Source of the DNA: CAMYMQ01 sp963730305
GTDB lineage: Bacteria; Pseudomonadota; Alphaproteobacteria; Bin65
Reading direction: 5' to 3'
Assembly: GCA_963730305.1 (NCBI GenBank)
Contig: CAVSRB010000004.1
Span: forward strand, 620,001-684,000
DNA length: 64,000 bases
Shown here: positions 9,048 to 17,327 of the stretch, piece after piece
Layout of the letters: each line of letters opens with the position of its first letter
Position numbering within the stretch: the first letter of the stretch is position 1
The notes under the pieces: generated by a model
Databases searched by the model: none
The model's input: the letters and a program-made list of their open reading frames with translations, nothing else
Told to the model about the DNA's origin: nothing
Position numbers and translations under genes: made by a program

Positions 9048-9575
9048 ATGCCTGACGGGCCCAGGGACCGGATGCGCGTCGTGCAGGGCGACATCACCCG
9101 GCTCGCCGTCGACGCCATCGTCAACGCCGCCAACGCGCAGCTTCGCCGCGGCGGCGGCGTCGACGGCGCGATCCACGCCGCGGCCGGGCCGGCGCTCCAG
9201 GCCGAGTGCGACACGATCGGCGGCTGCCCGACCGGCGAGGTCCGCATCACCAAGGGTTACGACCTGCCCGCCAAACACGTCATCCACGCGGTCGGCCCGG
9301 TCTGGCACGGCGGGCGTGGGGACGAAGACACGCTGCTCGCGTCCTGCTACCGCAACGCGATCGCGGTGGCCGAGGCGCACGGCCTGCATTCGATCGCCTT
9401 TCCGGCGATCAGCACCGGCATCTACGGCTTCCCGCCCGAGCGCGCCGCGCCGATCGCCGTCGGGGCCGTGGCGGCGGCGCTGGCCGACGCGCCCGGCGTG
9501 ACCGACGTCATCTTCTGCTGTTTCTCCGCCGAACAGGCCGCGCTGCACCGCCAAGCGATTGCGTCTTTGTCATAG
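9048..9575 (+). CDS. Macrodomain protein, O-acetyl-ADP-ribose deacetylase type
   Basis: 175 residues comprising a single macrodomain. GDITRLAVDAIVNAANAQL (about 15-33) and GGGVDGAIHAAAG (about 35-47) are the ADP-ribose-binding and catalytic loops of the MacroD/YmdB group. FPAISTGIYGFPPERAA is the phosphate-binding loop. Such enzymes deacetylate O-acetyl-ADP-ribose or remove ADP-ribose from acidic residues; the physiological target is unknown. The ATG lies one base after the ppa stop. Confidence 0.93.
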   Translation: MPDGPRDRMRVVQGDITRLAVDAIVNAANAQLRRGGGVDGAIHAAAGPALQAECDTIGGCPTGEVRITKGYDLPAKHVIHAVGPVWHGGRGDEDTLLASCYRNAIAVAEAHGLHSIAFPAISTGIYGFPPERAAPIAVGAVAAALADAPGVTDVIFCCFSAEQAALHRQAIASLS

Positions 9576-9596
9576 TTTTGCCGCATGATCGAGCGG

Positions 9597-9625
9597 TTGT
9601 GCACCTGCGAAGGCGACCTCATATT
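9597..9625 (+). promoter_or_regulatory. Candidate sigma-70-type promoter for the acyl-CoA synthetase/GNAT gene
   Basis: TTGTGC at 9597-9602 and CATATT at 9620-9625 are separated by 17 bases, 85 bp before the ATG at 9710. The segment is visibly more AT-rich than its surroundings. Inference from spacing only. Confidence 0.4.
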
Positions 9626-9709
9626 GACGCCATACCCGATCCGCTCCGGCGGTGCCGCTGTTGACCGCGCCGCCGATGTCGCGGCCCCGCCCGCTTCGAA
9701 GGCCCGCTC

Positions 9710-12385
9710 ATGACGATCCGCAATCTCGGCCACATGCTCGCCCCCAAGTCCGTCGCCTTCTTCGGCGCCAGCGAACGGGAGGGCACGGTCGGCGGCATGG
9801 TCAGCCGCAACCTGCTCGCCGGCGGCTTCGGCGGCGACATCTGGTTCGTCAATCCGCACCACGACACCATCCTCGGCCAGCCCGTCTTCAAGGACGCGGC
9901 GTCGCTGCCCGCGGCGCCCGAGCTCGCCGTGCTGGCGACCCCGCCGCCGACGATCCCGGCGCTGATCGGCGAGCTGGGCGCGCTCGGCACCCGCGCGGCC
10001 GTCGTCATCACCGCGGGCTTCGGCGAGGGCGGCGACCATGTCGGCGCGAAGCTGGCGCAGGCGGCGCTCGACGCGGCGCGGCCCCACCTGCTGCGCATCC
10101 TCGGCCCCAACGGCGTCGGCCTGCTCGTTCCCGGCATCGGGCTCAACGCCAGCTTCGCCCCGGCCGAGTCGCGCCCCGGCCGGATCGCCTTCCTGTCGCA
10201 GTCGGGCGCGGTGATCACGTCGGTGCTCGACTGGGCCGCCGAGCACGGCATCGGCTTCTCCTGCATCGCCTCGCTCGGCGACATGATCGACGTCGACTTC
10301 GGCGACCTGCTCGACTGGCTCGCCCAGGACCGCGAGACCGACGCCGTGCTGCTCTACATCGAAGGCGTCACCCAGGCCCGCAAGTTCATGTCGGCGGCGC
10401 GCGCGCTGGCGCGGATCAAGCCGGTGGTGGTGATGAAGGCCGGCCGCCACGCCGAGGGCGCGCGGGCGGCGGCGAGCCACACCGGCGCGATGGCCGGCGC
10501 CGACGCGGTCTACGACGCGGCCTTCCGCCGGGCGGGGCTGGTGCGGGTCTACGACATGCTCGAGATGTTCGCGGCGGTCGAGACCCTGGCGCTGGCCGAG
10601 CCGCCCAAGAACGACCGGCTCGCCATCGTCAGCAACGGCGGCGGGGTCGGCGTGCTGGCGACCGACCGGCTGACCGACCTCGGCGGCCGGCTCGCCGAGC
10701 TGGCGCCGGAGACGGTCGAGGCGCTCAACGGCGTGCTGCCGTCGACCTGGTCGCACGGCAACCCGATCGACATCATCGGCGACGCCACCGGTCCGCGCTA
10801 CGCCGCCGCGATCAAGGCGGTCGCCGCCGACCGCGGCGTCGGCGCGATCCTGGTGCTCAACGCGCCGACCGCGCTGGCCTCGTCCCAGGACGCCGCCAAC
10901 GCGGTGGTCGAGGCCGCGCCCAAGCGGCCGCCGCTGCTGACGAGTTGGCTGGGCGGGACCGGCGCCGAGGCGGCGCGGCAACAGTTCACCGACGCCGGCA
11001 TCGCCACCTACGACACGCCCAGCGAGGCGGTGCGCGCCTTCATGTACCTGGTCGACTACGCCCAGGGTCAGCAGGCGCTGATGGAGACGCCGCAGGCGAT
11101 CCCGGCGAACACGCCGCCCGATCGGGCCGCCGCGCGGGCGATCATCGAGGGCGCGCTGAAGGCCGAGCGGACGCTGCTGACCGAGCCCGAGGCCAAGTCT
11201 GTGCTGGCCGCCTACGGCATCGCGGTGGCCGAGACCCGCATCGCCAGGGACGCCGCCGAGGCGCGCGACCTGGCCGAGGCGATCGGCTACCCGGTGGCGG
11301 TCAAGATCCTGTCGCGCGAGATCACCCACAAGTCCGACGTCGGCGGCGTCGCGCTCGAGCTGATCGACGCCGCGGCGGTCGAGGCGGCGGTCGCCGAGAT
11401 CGAGACGCGGGTGCGCGCGGCCCGGCCCGACGCCCATATCGACGGCTACGCGGTCCAGGCGATGATCGACCGGCCCGGCGCCCAGGAGGTCATCGTCGGC
11501 GTCGCCGACGATCCGCAGTTCGGGCCGGTGATCCTGTTCGGCCACGGCGGCACCGCGGCCGAGGCGATCGACGACAAGGCGCTCGCCCTGCCGCCGCTCA
11601 ACCTCAACCTGGCCCACGCGCTGATGCGCCGGACCCGGGTCCACCGCCTGCTCAAGGGCTTCCGCGACCGGCCGCCGGCCGACCTCGACGCGGTCGCGGC
11701 GGTGCTGGTGCGCCTGTCCTGGCTGGTCGCCGACTTCCCGGAGATCGCCGAGCTCGACATCAACCCGCTGCTGGCCGATCCCACCGGCGCGATCGCGCTC
11801 GACGCGCGCATCGTGGTCCGCGCGGCGCCCGACGGCGACCCGACCGCGCGCTTCGCGATCCGGCCCTATCCGGTCGAGCTGGAGGCGGAGGTCGAGCATC
11901 GCGGCAAGAAATACCTGCTGCGGCCGATCCGCGCCGAGGACGAGCCGGCGCTGATCGCGGCCTTCGCGCAGATGACGCCCGAGGACATCCGCATGCGCTT
12001 CTTCGCGCCGGTCAAGCAGATGTCCCACGCGCTCGCCGCCCGGCTGACCCAGATCGACTACGACCGCGAGATGGCCTTCGTGCTGCTCGACCCGCGCGGC
12101 GAGGGCAACCAGCTCTACGGCGTCGTCCGGCTGTCCGCCGACCCCGACTTCGAGACCGCCGAGTTCGCGATCACGGTGATGAGCGGCGAGGGCGGCAAGG
12201 GTTACGGCTACCTCATGATGGAGCGGATCATCGACTATGCGCGCTCACGCGGCATCGGCCTGGTCGTCGGTGATGCGCTGGGCGAGAACCAGCGCATGAT
12301 CGCGCTGGCCCGGTCGCTCGGCTTCACCGTGCGGCCGGCGCCGGAGGAAATGTCGATCATGCGGCTGGAACTGAAGCTCGACTAG
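9710..12385 (+). CDS. Acetate-CoA ligase-like protein fused to a GNAT acetyltransferase (Pat/PatZ type)
   Basis: A single 891-residue chain. Residues 1-130 form a CoA-binding Rossmann domain (VAFFGASEREGTVGGMVSRNL). About 150-460 are the succinyl-CoA-ligase-like domains, with SHTGAMAGAD near 255 corresponding to the active-site histidine loop. About 490-710 form an ATP-grasp domain. About 725-891 form a C-terminal GNAT domain with the acetyl-CoA loop GEGGKGYGYLMM. This is the architecture of protein lysine acetyltransferases that silence acyl-CoA synthetases (PatZ/Pka). In those enzymes the ligase half is mostly regulatory; whether this one is still an active ligase cannot be judged. Confidence 0.88.
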   Translation: MTIRNLGHMLAPKSVAFFGASEREGTVGGMVSRNLLAGGFGGDIWFVNPHHDTILGQPVFKDAASLPAAPELAVLATPPPTIPALIGELGALGTRAAVVITAGFGEGGDHVGAKLAQAALDAARPHLLRILGPNGVGLLVPGIGLNASFAPAESRPGRIAFLSQSGAVITSVLDWAAEHGIGFSCIASLGDMIDVDFGDLLDWLAQDRETDAVLLYIEGVTQARKFMSAARALARIKPVVVMKAGRHAEGARAAASHTGAMAGADAVYDAAFRRAGLVRVYDMLEMFAAVETLALAEPPKNDRLAIVSNGGGVGVLATDRLTDLGGRLAELAPETVEALNGVLPSTWSHGNPIDIIGDATGPRYAAAIKAVAADRGVGAILVLNAPTALASSQDAANAVVEAAPKRPPLLTSWLGGTGAEAARQQFTDAGIATYDTPSEAVRAFMYLVDYAQGQQALMETPQAIPANTPPDRAAARAIIEGALKAERTLLTEPEAKSVLAAYGIAVAETRIARDAAEARDLAEAIGYPVAVKILSREITHKSDVGGVALELIDAAAVEAAVAEIETRVRAARPDAHIDGYAVQAMIDRPGAQEVIVGVADDPQFGPVILFGHGGTAAEAIDDKALALPPLNLNLAHALMRRTRVHRLLKGFRDRPPADLDAVAAVLVRLSWLVADFPEIAELDINPLLADPTGAIALDARIVVRAAPDGDPTARFAIRPYPVELEAEVEHRGKKYLLRPIRAEDEPALIAAFAQMTPEDIRMRFFAPVKQMSHALAARLTQIDYDREMAFVLLDPRGEGNQLYGVVRLSADPDFETAEFAITVMSGEGGKGYGYLMMERIIDYARSRGIGLVVGDALGENQRMIALARSLGFTVRPAPEEMSIMRLELKLD

Positions 12386-12394
12386 GCGGGGTTG

Positions 12395-12536
12395 CCCCTC
12401 ACCCTCCCAAGGCCTTTCGGCCTTGGGCCCCTCCCTCTCCCCGGGGAGAGGGGTAGGTGATATCGCCGTGCAATAAGTTACCCTCTCCTTCGGGGAGAGG
12501 GAGGGGCCCGTCGCGTAGCGATGGGAGGGTGAGGGG
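12395..12536. repeat. Inverted pair of REP-like elements
   Basis: Two copies of a CCCTCACCCTCCC...GCCCCTCCCTCTCC element face each other. The left copy runs from 12395 through the self-complementary tctccccggggaga. The right copy (about 12481-12536) ends GGGAGGGTGAGGGG. Between them is an AT-rich spacer of about 20 bases. The whole could fold into one large hairpin. It fills the gap between the GNAT-fusion stop and the HicB-like stop, where it may act as a bidirectional terminator or mRNA stabiliser. A related short palindrome sits at about 62498-62522. Confidence 0.75.
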
Positions 12537-12549
12537 GCCCGTTAGCCCT

Positions 12550-12864
12550 CTACGCCGGCGGCAGAGTGCCGGGCATCATCCGGTCGACCGCGACCTGCAC
12601 CGAGATGTCGCGGAGCTGGATGCACGCGCCGGCGACCGCGCCGTGCTTGGCTTCCTCGGCGAGCACGTCGTCGGCCGGCCGCGGCGCCGGCAGCACGAGG
12701 CCGCGCCGGTAGAGCCGGGCGGCATACAGCTTGAGCGCCGCGCGCGCCTTGGCCAGCGCCTCGTCGACGCTGCGGCCCGAGGCGCGGCAGCCGGGCAGGT
12801 CCGGGAAGTCGACCCGGTAGCCGCCGCCGGACTGGCGCAGGACGAGGGCGATATAGCCTTTCAT
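12550..12864 (-). CDS. HicB-like protein (type II antitoxin family), no partner toxin seen
   Basis: About 104 residues. The N-terminal half, MKGYIALVLRQSGGGYRVDFPDLPGCRASGR and SVDEALAKARAALKLYAARL, is the partial RNase-H-like HicB fold. The C-terminal part lacks an obvious ribbon-helix-helix. The start at 12864 follows cgaaag; an in-frame ATG lies just upstream at 12867. No HicA-like ORF (small, double-stranded-RNA-binding-like, GSHH motif) is found within several hundred bases on either side, so this is an orphan HicB-fold protein. A toxin-antitoxin role is doubtful. Confidence 0.72.
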   Translation of the reverse strand: MKGYIALVLRQSGGGYRVDFPDLPGCRASGRSVDEALAKARAALKLYAARLYRRGLVLPAPRPADDVLAEEAKHGAVAGACIQLRDISVQVAVDRMMPGTLPPA

Positions 12865-13007
12865 CATCTTTCGAAGCGGTTCTGCTGCGGTTCGATGTAA
12901 CTGGTACGGCCCTATATAGACCGCACCGCTGTGTCGCAAAGATGACGGCGGTCACAATTATCTGATTCAGCTAAAGAATTTCGGGCGACGCCCGGATGCT
13001 GACCGTG

Positions 13008-13200
13008 GGGCTGGGCAAAGCGCGCCGGCGTGGTCTCCGACGCCGTTGATCGCCATCTGAAGGCTTGGGCTCGGCAAGACAAGGTCGGTCCGACCCTTCT
13101 TCCGCCGAGCGAGCAGCGTTCAAGGCCGGGCGACGGCGTGTGCCGCCTCGCCGGCGGCGCACCTGGCCTCGCGTTCCCGGTTCCGGCGGACGTCCTCGTG
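13008..13200 (+). repeat. Dispersed hairpin repeat, copy A
   Basis: First of three copies of a previously unlabelled element (others at 20931-21120 and 57438-57553). The best-conserved part is 13062-13180. It contains a hairpin from GCTCGGC (13069-13075) to GCCGAGC (13104-13110), with an inner GGTCGG/CCGACC stem. The conserved tail reads gcagcgttcaaggccgg and then cgcctcgccggcggcgcacct. The stretch 12865-13222 holds no gene; this repeat is its main content. It lies downstream of the convergent reductase gene. Confidence 0.7.
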
Positions 13201-13222
13201 CAGGAAAGCAGGTCGGCGGCGC

Positions 13223-14239
13223 CTAGAACGCGCAGACCACCTTGCCGAAGTGCTTGCCGTTCGGAAAATTCTTGATCGCCTGGGCCAGGTCCTCGAAGGC
13301 GAAGCGGTGCCGGTCGATCGGCGGGTGGATGCCGTGCAGCTCGATCGCCCGGTTCATCCGCTCGAACATCGCCCGGCTGCCGACGGTGATGCCCTGCAGG
13401 CGGATGTTCTGGGTCACCACCGGGCCGAGGTTGAGCGGCCCGGCCGCGCCCGACAGCACGCCGATCAGGCTGATCACGCCGGATGGCCGGATCGCCCGGA
13501 TCGACTGTTCCAGCGTGCCGGCGCCGCCGACCTCGACGATATGGTCGAGGCCCCTGCCGTTGGTGATCGTGCGCGCCGCTTTTCCCCATTCCGGCGTCTC
13601 GCGGTAGTTGATCAGGTGGTCGGCGCCCATCGCGCCGGCGCGCTCCAGCTTCTCGTCCGACGACGAGGTCAGGATGACCTCGGCCCCCGCCGCCTTGGCG
13701 AACAACAGGCCGAACAGCGAGACGCCGCCGGTGCCCTGGATCAGCACGGTGTCGCCAGGCTGAATGTTGCCCTGCTCGACCAGCGCGTTCCACGCGGTCA
13801 GCGCGGCGCAGGGCAGGGTCGCCGCCTCCTCGGCGGTAAGGTGCCCCGGCGCTCGGACCACGCCTTGCTCGGACAAAAGCATGAACTCCTGCATGGTGCC
13901 GTCGAGCGGCCCGCCCAGGGAGCCGGCCCAGGATGCCTCGCTGAAGGTCCCGTCCAACCAGGTCTGGCTGAAGATCGGGCAGACCAGGTCGCCGACCGCG
14001 ACCCGGGTGACGCCGTCGCCGACCGCGATCACCTCGCCCGCGCCGTCGGAGACCGGGACCAGCGGCAGCTCGCCCGAGCGCCGGCCGTAGCCGCGGTTGA
14101 CCAGCACCGTGTCGCGGAAGTTGAGCGACGCCGCCTTCATTTCGACGACGATCTGGCCCGGCCCCGGCACCGGGTCCGGGCGCTCGGCCAGGACGATGTT
14201 GTCGGCCGACCAGTCGCCCTCGATCTGCATCACCTTCAT
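13223..14239 (-). CDS. Medium-chain zinc-type alcohol dehydrogenase/quinone-reductase family protein
   Basis: 338 residues. The GroES-like N-terminal domain contains SLNFRDTVLVNRGYG and PVSDGAGEVIAVGDGV. The Rossmann domain has GDTVLIQGTGGVSLFGLLFAKAAGAEV around 163-189. The second half ends HFGKVVCAF, as in NAD(P)-dependent MDR oxidoreductases. The structural four-cysteine zinc lobe is not visible, so it is closer to quinone-reductase/enoyl-reductase types than to zinc alcohol dehydrogenase. Substrate unknown. It diverges from the related reductase at 14456. Confidence 0.85.
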   Translation of the reverse strand: MKVMQIEGDWSADNIVLAERPDPVPGPGQIVVEMKAASLNFRDTVLVNRGYGRRSGELPLVPVSDGAGEVIAVGDGVTRVAVGDLVCPIFSQTWLDGTFSEASWAGSLGGPLDGTMQEFMLLSEQGVVRAPGHLTAEEAATLPCAALTAWNALVEQGNIQPGDTVLIQGTGGVSLFGLLFAKAAGAEVILTSSSDEKLERAGAMGADHLINYRETPEWGKAARTITNGRGLDHIVEVGGAGTLEQSIRAIRPSGVISLIGVLSGAAGPLNLGPVVTQNIRLQGITVGSRAMFERMNRAIELHGIHPPIDRHRFAFEDLAQAIKNFPNGKHFGKVVCAF

Positions 14240-14455
14240 GGCCGCTGTCCCCCGCTTGCCGTGCCTGCATCTGCTGTGCCCGCGCCGGGTCCGGCCAGGG
14301 CGAGCGGATATTATAACAACAGCGCCCGCCTACGCGGCATCATGGCCGGCATGCTGCGCCCCGGGCTTGTTCGCGCACCGGTCGCCGACCATCATGGCTG
14401 GCCCCGCTCCCCGCTCCTCGCACCACAACGGAACTCTCGGCAAATGGGAAAGACG

Positions 14456-15493
14456 ATGCGCGCCGTGTATCTGGACGGCCACGACGGCCTGGCCTCGCTC
14501 AAGATCGGCGAGCGGCCGCGCCCGGTGCCCGGGCCGAACGACGTGCTGATCAAGGTCGCCGCGTCGAGCCTCAACCGGGTCGACCTCTACATGGCCAACG
14601 ACGGCTCCGGCTTCCGCCACGAGCTGCCGCTGATCCTCGGCGTCGACGGCGCCGGTGTGATCGAGGCGGTCGGCGCCAACGTCGAGGTGCGCCGGCCGGG
14701 CGAGCGGGTCGTGATCTATCCGGCGCGCTTCGGCCTCGACGAGTTCAGCCGGCGCGGCGACCAGATGCTGTCCTACGCGCGCGCGGTGCCCGGCGAGAAC
14801 ATCGACGGCTGCTACGCCGATTACATCGTGATGCCCGAGGCGTGCGCCTTCCCGATCGGCGACGCGCTGTCGTTCCGCGACGCCGCCGTGCTGCCCACCG
14901 CCTACCTGACCGCGTGGCGCTCGGTGGTCACGCTGGGCGCGGTCCAGCAGGACGACTGGGTGCTGATCCACGGCGTCGGTGGCGGCGGGTCGATGGCGGC
15001 GCTGCAGTTCTGCGCGATGCGCCGGGCCAAGACCATCGTCACCTCGTCGTCGGACGACAAGCTCGAGCAGGCGCGCGCGGCCGGCGCCAGCCACCTGGTC
15101 AACTACACACGGCAGGACGTGCTCGAAGAGGTCCGGCGCCTGACCGCCAAGCGCGGCGTCGACGTGGTGATCGAGAATGTCGGCGCGGCGACCTGGGATA
15201 CCTCGTTGAAGGCGACGGTCGGCGGCGGCCGCATCGTCGTGTTCGGCGCGACCACCGGCGCCAACCCGAAAGCCGACCTGCAGCGCGTGTTCATCCGCCA
15301 GCTTCAGATCCTGGGCGCGACGATCGGCAACTTCGAGGAGTTCCGCACCCTGATCGACGCCGCCGAGCGCAAGCTGTTCACGCCCGTGTTCGACTCCACC
15401 GTCGCGTTGGAAGAGGTCCCGGCCGGTCTCGCCCGGCTGGAGGCGGGGGAGCAGACCGGCAAGATCGGCGTGACCGTCGATCCCGACCTGTGA
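14456..15493 (+). CDS. Zinc-binding-dehydrogenase-family (MDR) oxidoreductase
   Basis: About 345 residues. MRAVYLDGHDGLASLKIGERPRPVPGPNDVLIKV opens a GroES-like domain, and SLNRVDLYMANDG and ILGVDGAGVIEAVG follow. DDWVLIHGVGGGGSMAALQF is the nucleotide-binding site (about 165-184). The end, LARLEAGEQTGKIGVTVDPDL, is typical of quinone oxidoreductase-like MDRs. Start at 14456 because gggaaag lies just upstream; an in-frame ATG at 14444 overlaps that site. It is divergently arranged with a second MDR gene, so shared regulation is possible but not shown. Confidence 0.85.
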   Translation: MRAVYLDGHDGLASLKIGERPRPVPGPNDVLIKVAASSLNRVDLYMANDGSGFRHELPLILGVDGAGVIEAVGANVEVRRPGERVVIYPARFGLDEFSRRGDQMLSYARAVPGENIDGCYADYIVMPEACAFPIGDALSFRDAAVLPTAYLTAWRSVVTLGAVQQDDWVLIHGVGGGGSMAALQFCAMRRAKTIVTSSSDDKLEQARAAGASHLVNYTRQDVLEEVRRLTAKRGVDVVIENVGAATWDTSLKATVGGGRIVVFGATTGANPKADLQRVFIRQLQILGATIGNFEEFRTLIDAAERKLFTPVFDSTVALEEVPAGLARLEAGEQTGKIGVTVDPDL

Positions 15494-15534
15494 TCCCGCT
15501 CCGCCGTTGATCCCGCCCCGCCGTCGCCGCCGGC

Positions 15535-16431
15535 TCAGGCCTTGGCGTTGACCGCCTCCCAGCGCTTGATCGCGCTGGTGAAGTCCTCGGTCGCGCCGAG
15601 CGCGTTCAGCGCGTCGGACCACATGTCGCGGGTCAGCCGGCTCAACGGCGCGTCGACGTCGATGCTCTCGCCCAGGTCGCCGGCGATCTTGACGTCCTTG
15701 GTCATCAGGCCGAGCTGGAAGCCGGTCGCGAACTTGCCGGTCAGGACGTGGTCCTTGAACGACACCTCGGTGTTGAAGTTGCGCCCGGTCGAGTTGTTGA
15801 TGATGTCGATCATGGAGGTGCGGTCGAGGCCGAAGCGCTCGCCGATGATCAGCGCCTCTGCGGACGCGATGAAGGCGGCCGCGGCGACGTAGTTGTTGAG
15901 CGCCTTCATGGCGTGGCCGTTGCCCAGCCCGCCGGTGCGGAACAGCCGGCCGCCCATCGCCGACAGCACGGGCTCGGCCTTGGCGACCGCGTCCTCGTCG
16001 TCGCTGCCGATCATGATCGCGAGCGAGCCGTCGATGGCCCGCGGCACGCCGCCGGAAACCGGGGCGTCGACCAGGGCGATGCCCTTCTCGGCCAGCGTGG
16101 CGCCCAGCTCGCGGGTGCCGATCGGCTCCGACGAGCTCATGTCGACGACGACGGTGCCGTGCGCCAGGTGCTGCGCCAGGCCGCCGTCGGCCTCCAGCAT
16201 GACCGCGCGCACGATCGCGCCGGTCGGCAGCATGGTCACGACGATGTCGGCGGCCCCGCCCAGGGCGTCGAGACTGTCCGCCACGGCGCAGCCGTGCTCG
16301 TCGGCGAACCGCTTCGCGGTGTCGGGATTGGCGTCGTAGACGGTCAGCGGGAAGCCCGCCTTCTGCACGTTGGCGGCCATCGGCCAGCCCATGTTCCCGA
16401 TACCGATGAAGCCGACGCGTGGTGACGCCAT
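15535..16431 (-). CDS. 3-hydroxyisobutyrate-dehydrogenase-family NAD(P)-dependent oxidoreductase
   Basis: About 298 residues of the beta-hydroxyacid dehydrogenase fold. The N-terminus VGFIGIGNMGWPMAANV is the cofactor-binding signature. VDAPVSGGVPRA (about 116-127) carries the substrate loop. GLGNGHAMKALNNYVAA (about 166-182) contains the catalytic lysine. The exact substrate (3-hydroxyisobutyrate, tartronate semialdehyde, succinic semialdehyde) cannot be set from sequence. The ATG at 16431 follows ggaggaattgatc, a strong ribosome site, and is preferred over 16452. Confidence 0.9.
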   Translation of the reverse strand: MASPRVGFIGIGNMGWPMAANVQKAGFPLTVYDANPDTAKRFADEHGCAVADSLDALGGAADIVVTMLPTGAIVRAVMLEADGGLAQHLAHGTVVVDMSSSEPIGTRELGATLAEKGIALVDAPVSGGVPRAIDGSLAIMIGSDDEDAVAKAEPVLSAMGGRLFRTGGLGNGHAMKALNNYVAAAAFIASAEALIIGERFGLDRTSMIDIINNSTGRNFNTEVSFKDHVLTGKFATGFQLGLMTKDVKIAGDLGESIDVDAPLSRLTRDMWSDALNALGATEDFTSAIKRWEAVNAKA

Positions 16432-16532
16432 GATCAATTCCTCCCTGACCAATGCTGCGGATGATGTTGGTGTGGCGGCACCTTAGACGCGCCGGTCGCC
16501 CGCCGACAACTGCGCAGCGAGCATGGGGCGGG

Positions 16533-17186
16533 TCAGGGCTTCGCGGTCCCGGCCGGCGCGTCCGGGCCCGACGAGCGGAGCTCGCCCAGCAGCAGCCACA
16601 TGCCGAGGAACGAGCCGGCCATGAAATAGGCCAGCGCGATCAGGATCAGCGCCCCCGGCCACTCGCGCGCCCAGGCGTCGACCGTGGACTCCCAGCCGAT
16701 CAGCAGCGCCAGGGGCAGGCCGATCGCGACCAGGGAATAGAGCCCGCCGGCGATCCGGCGGCCAATGCTTTCGGCCGCGGTGAGCGCGCCCAGCCCGGTC
16801 GCCCCGTAGATGAAGCAGGAGAGGTAGCCGGTGCCGAGGATGAAGTCGCCGACGTATGCCGCCCGGCTCGCCGGCTGGTCGTAGCCGAACAGCAGCGACA
16901 CTGCCCAGATCACCAGCACGGTGAACACCAGCCCCTCGAACAGGGCGAGATACATCATCGCGGTCCCGAACGCCCGGCCGATCGCCTTGACCGTCGGGTC
17001 GGCGCTCTTCTCCAGCCGCACGATGAAGAAGACCTGCAGCGCGATGAAGGCGCCGATCGGCAGCACCAGCAGCACGCCGACCTTCTGCATCAGGAAATAC
17101 CAGTAGAGCGAGGTGAAGGCGGTGGCGACGCCGGTCGCCCCGGTGAAGACGAGGCCGGCGATCGCCCGGCCGACGGTGATCTTCAT
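16533..17186 (-). CDS. Multi-pass membrane protein of unknown function
   Basis: About 217 residues with six predicted hydrophobic segments: IAGLVFTGATGVATAF, VLLVLPIGAFIALQVFFIV, LFEGLVFTVLVIWAVSLLF, AAYVGDFILGTGYLSCFIYGATGLGAL, SLVAIGLPLALLIGW and GALILIALAYFMAGSFLGMWLLL. I recognise no family. ATG 17186 starts a plausible first helix and has agggggcacgcc just before it; longer frames are improbable. It is divergent from the crotonase gene, about 140 bp apart. Confidence 0.65.
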   Translation of the reverse strand: MKITVGRAIAGLVFTGATGVATAFTSLYWYFLMQKVGVLLVLPIGAFIALQVFFIVRLEKSADPTVKAIGRAFGTAMMYLALFEGLVFTVLVIWAVSLLFGYDQPASRAAYVGDFILGTGYLSCFIYGATGLGALTAAESIGRRIAGGLYSLVAIGLPLALLIGWESTVDAWAREWPGALILIALAYFMAGSFLGMWLLLGELRSSGPDAPAGTAKP

Positions 17187-17327
17187 GGCGTGCCCCCTTG
17201 CCGATCTCGGCCACCGTGGTTCCGGCCGGCCATCATGCACGCCGCGTCCGCCGGCGTCACGGCTGGCGGCGGCGGCGATGATCGCTAACATGGTGCCGAC
17301 AAGACAACCGTTCAGGGAGGAACCGAC

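Noticed and set aside
5693..9253. Very long antisense ORF (1186 codons)
   Set aside because: Fully covered by well-supported plus-strand genes; rich in His/Arg/Asp as expected for shadow frames in GC-rich DNA. The same applies to antisense frames at 9422-12028, 44231-48733 and 50760-53600.
13250..14455. N-terminal extension of the second MDR reductase
   Set aside because: The upstream part of this open frame is antisense to the first MDR gene; the family N-terminus begins at 14456.
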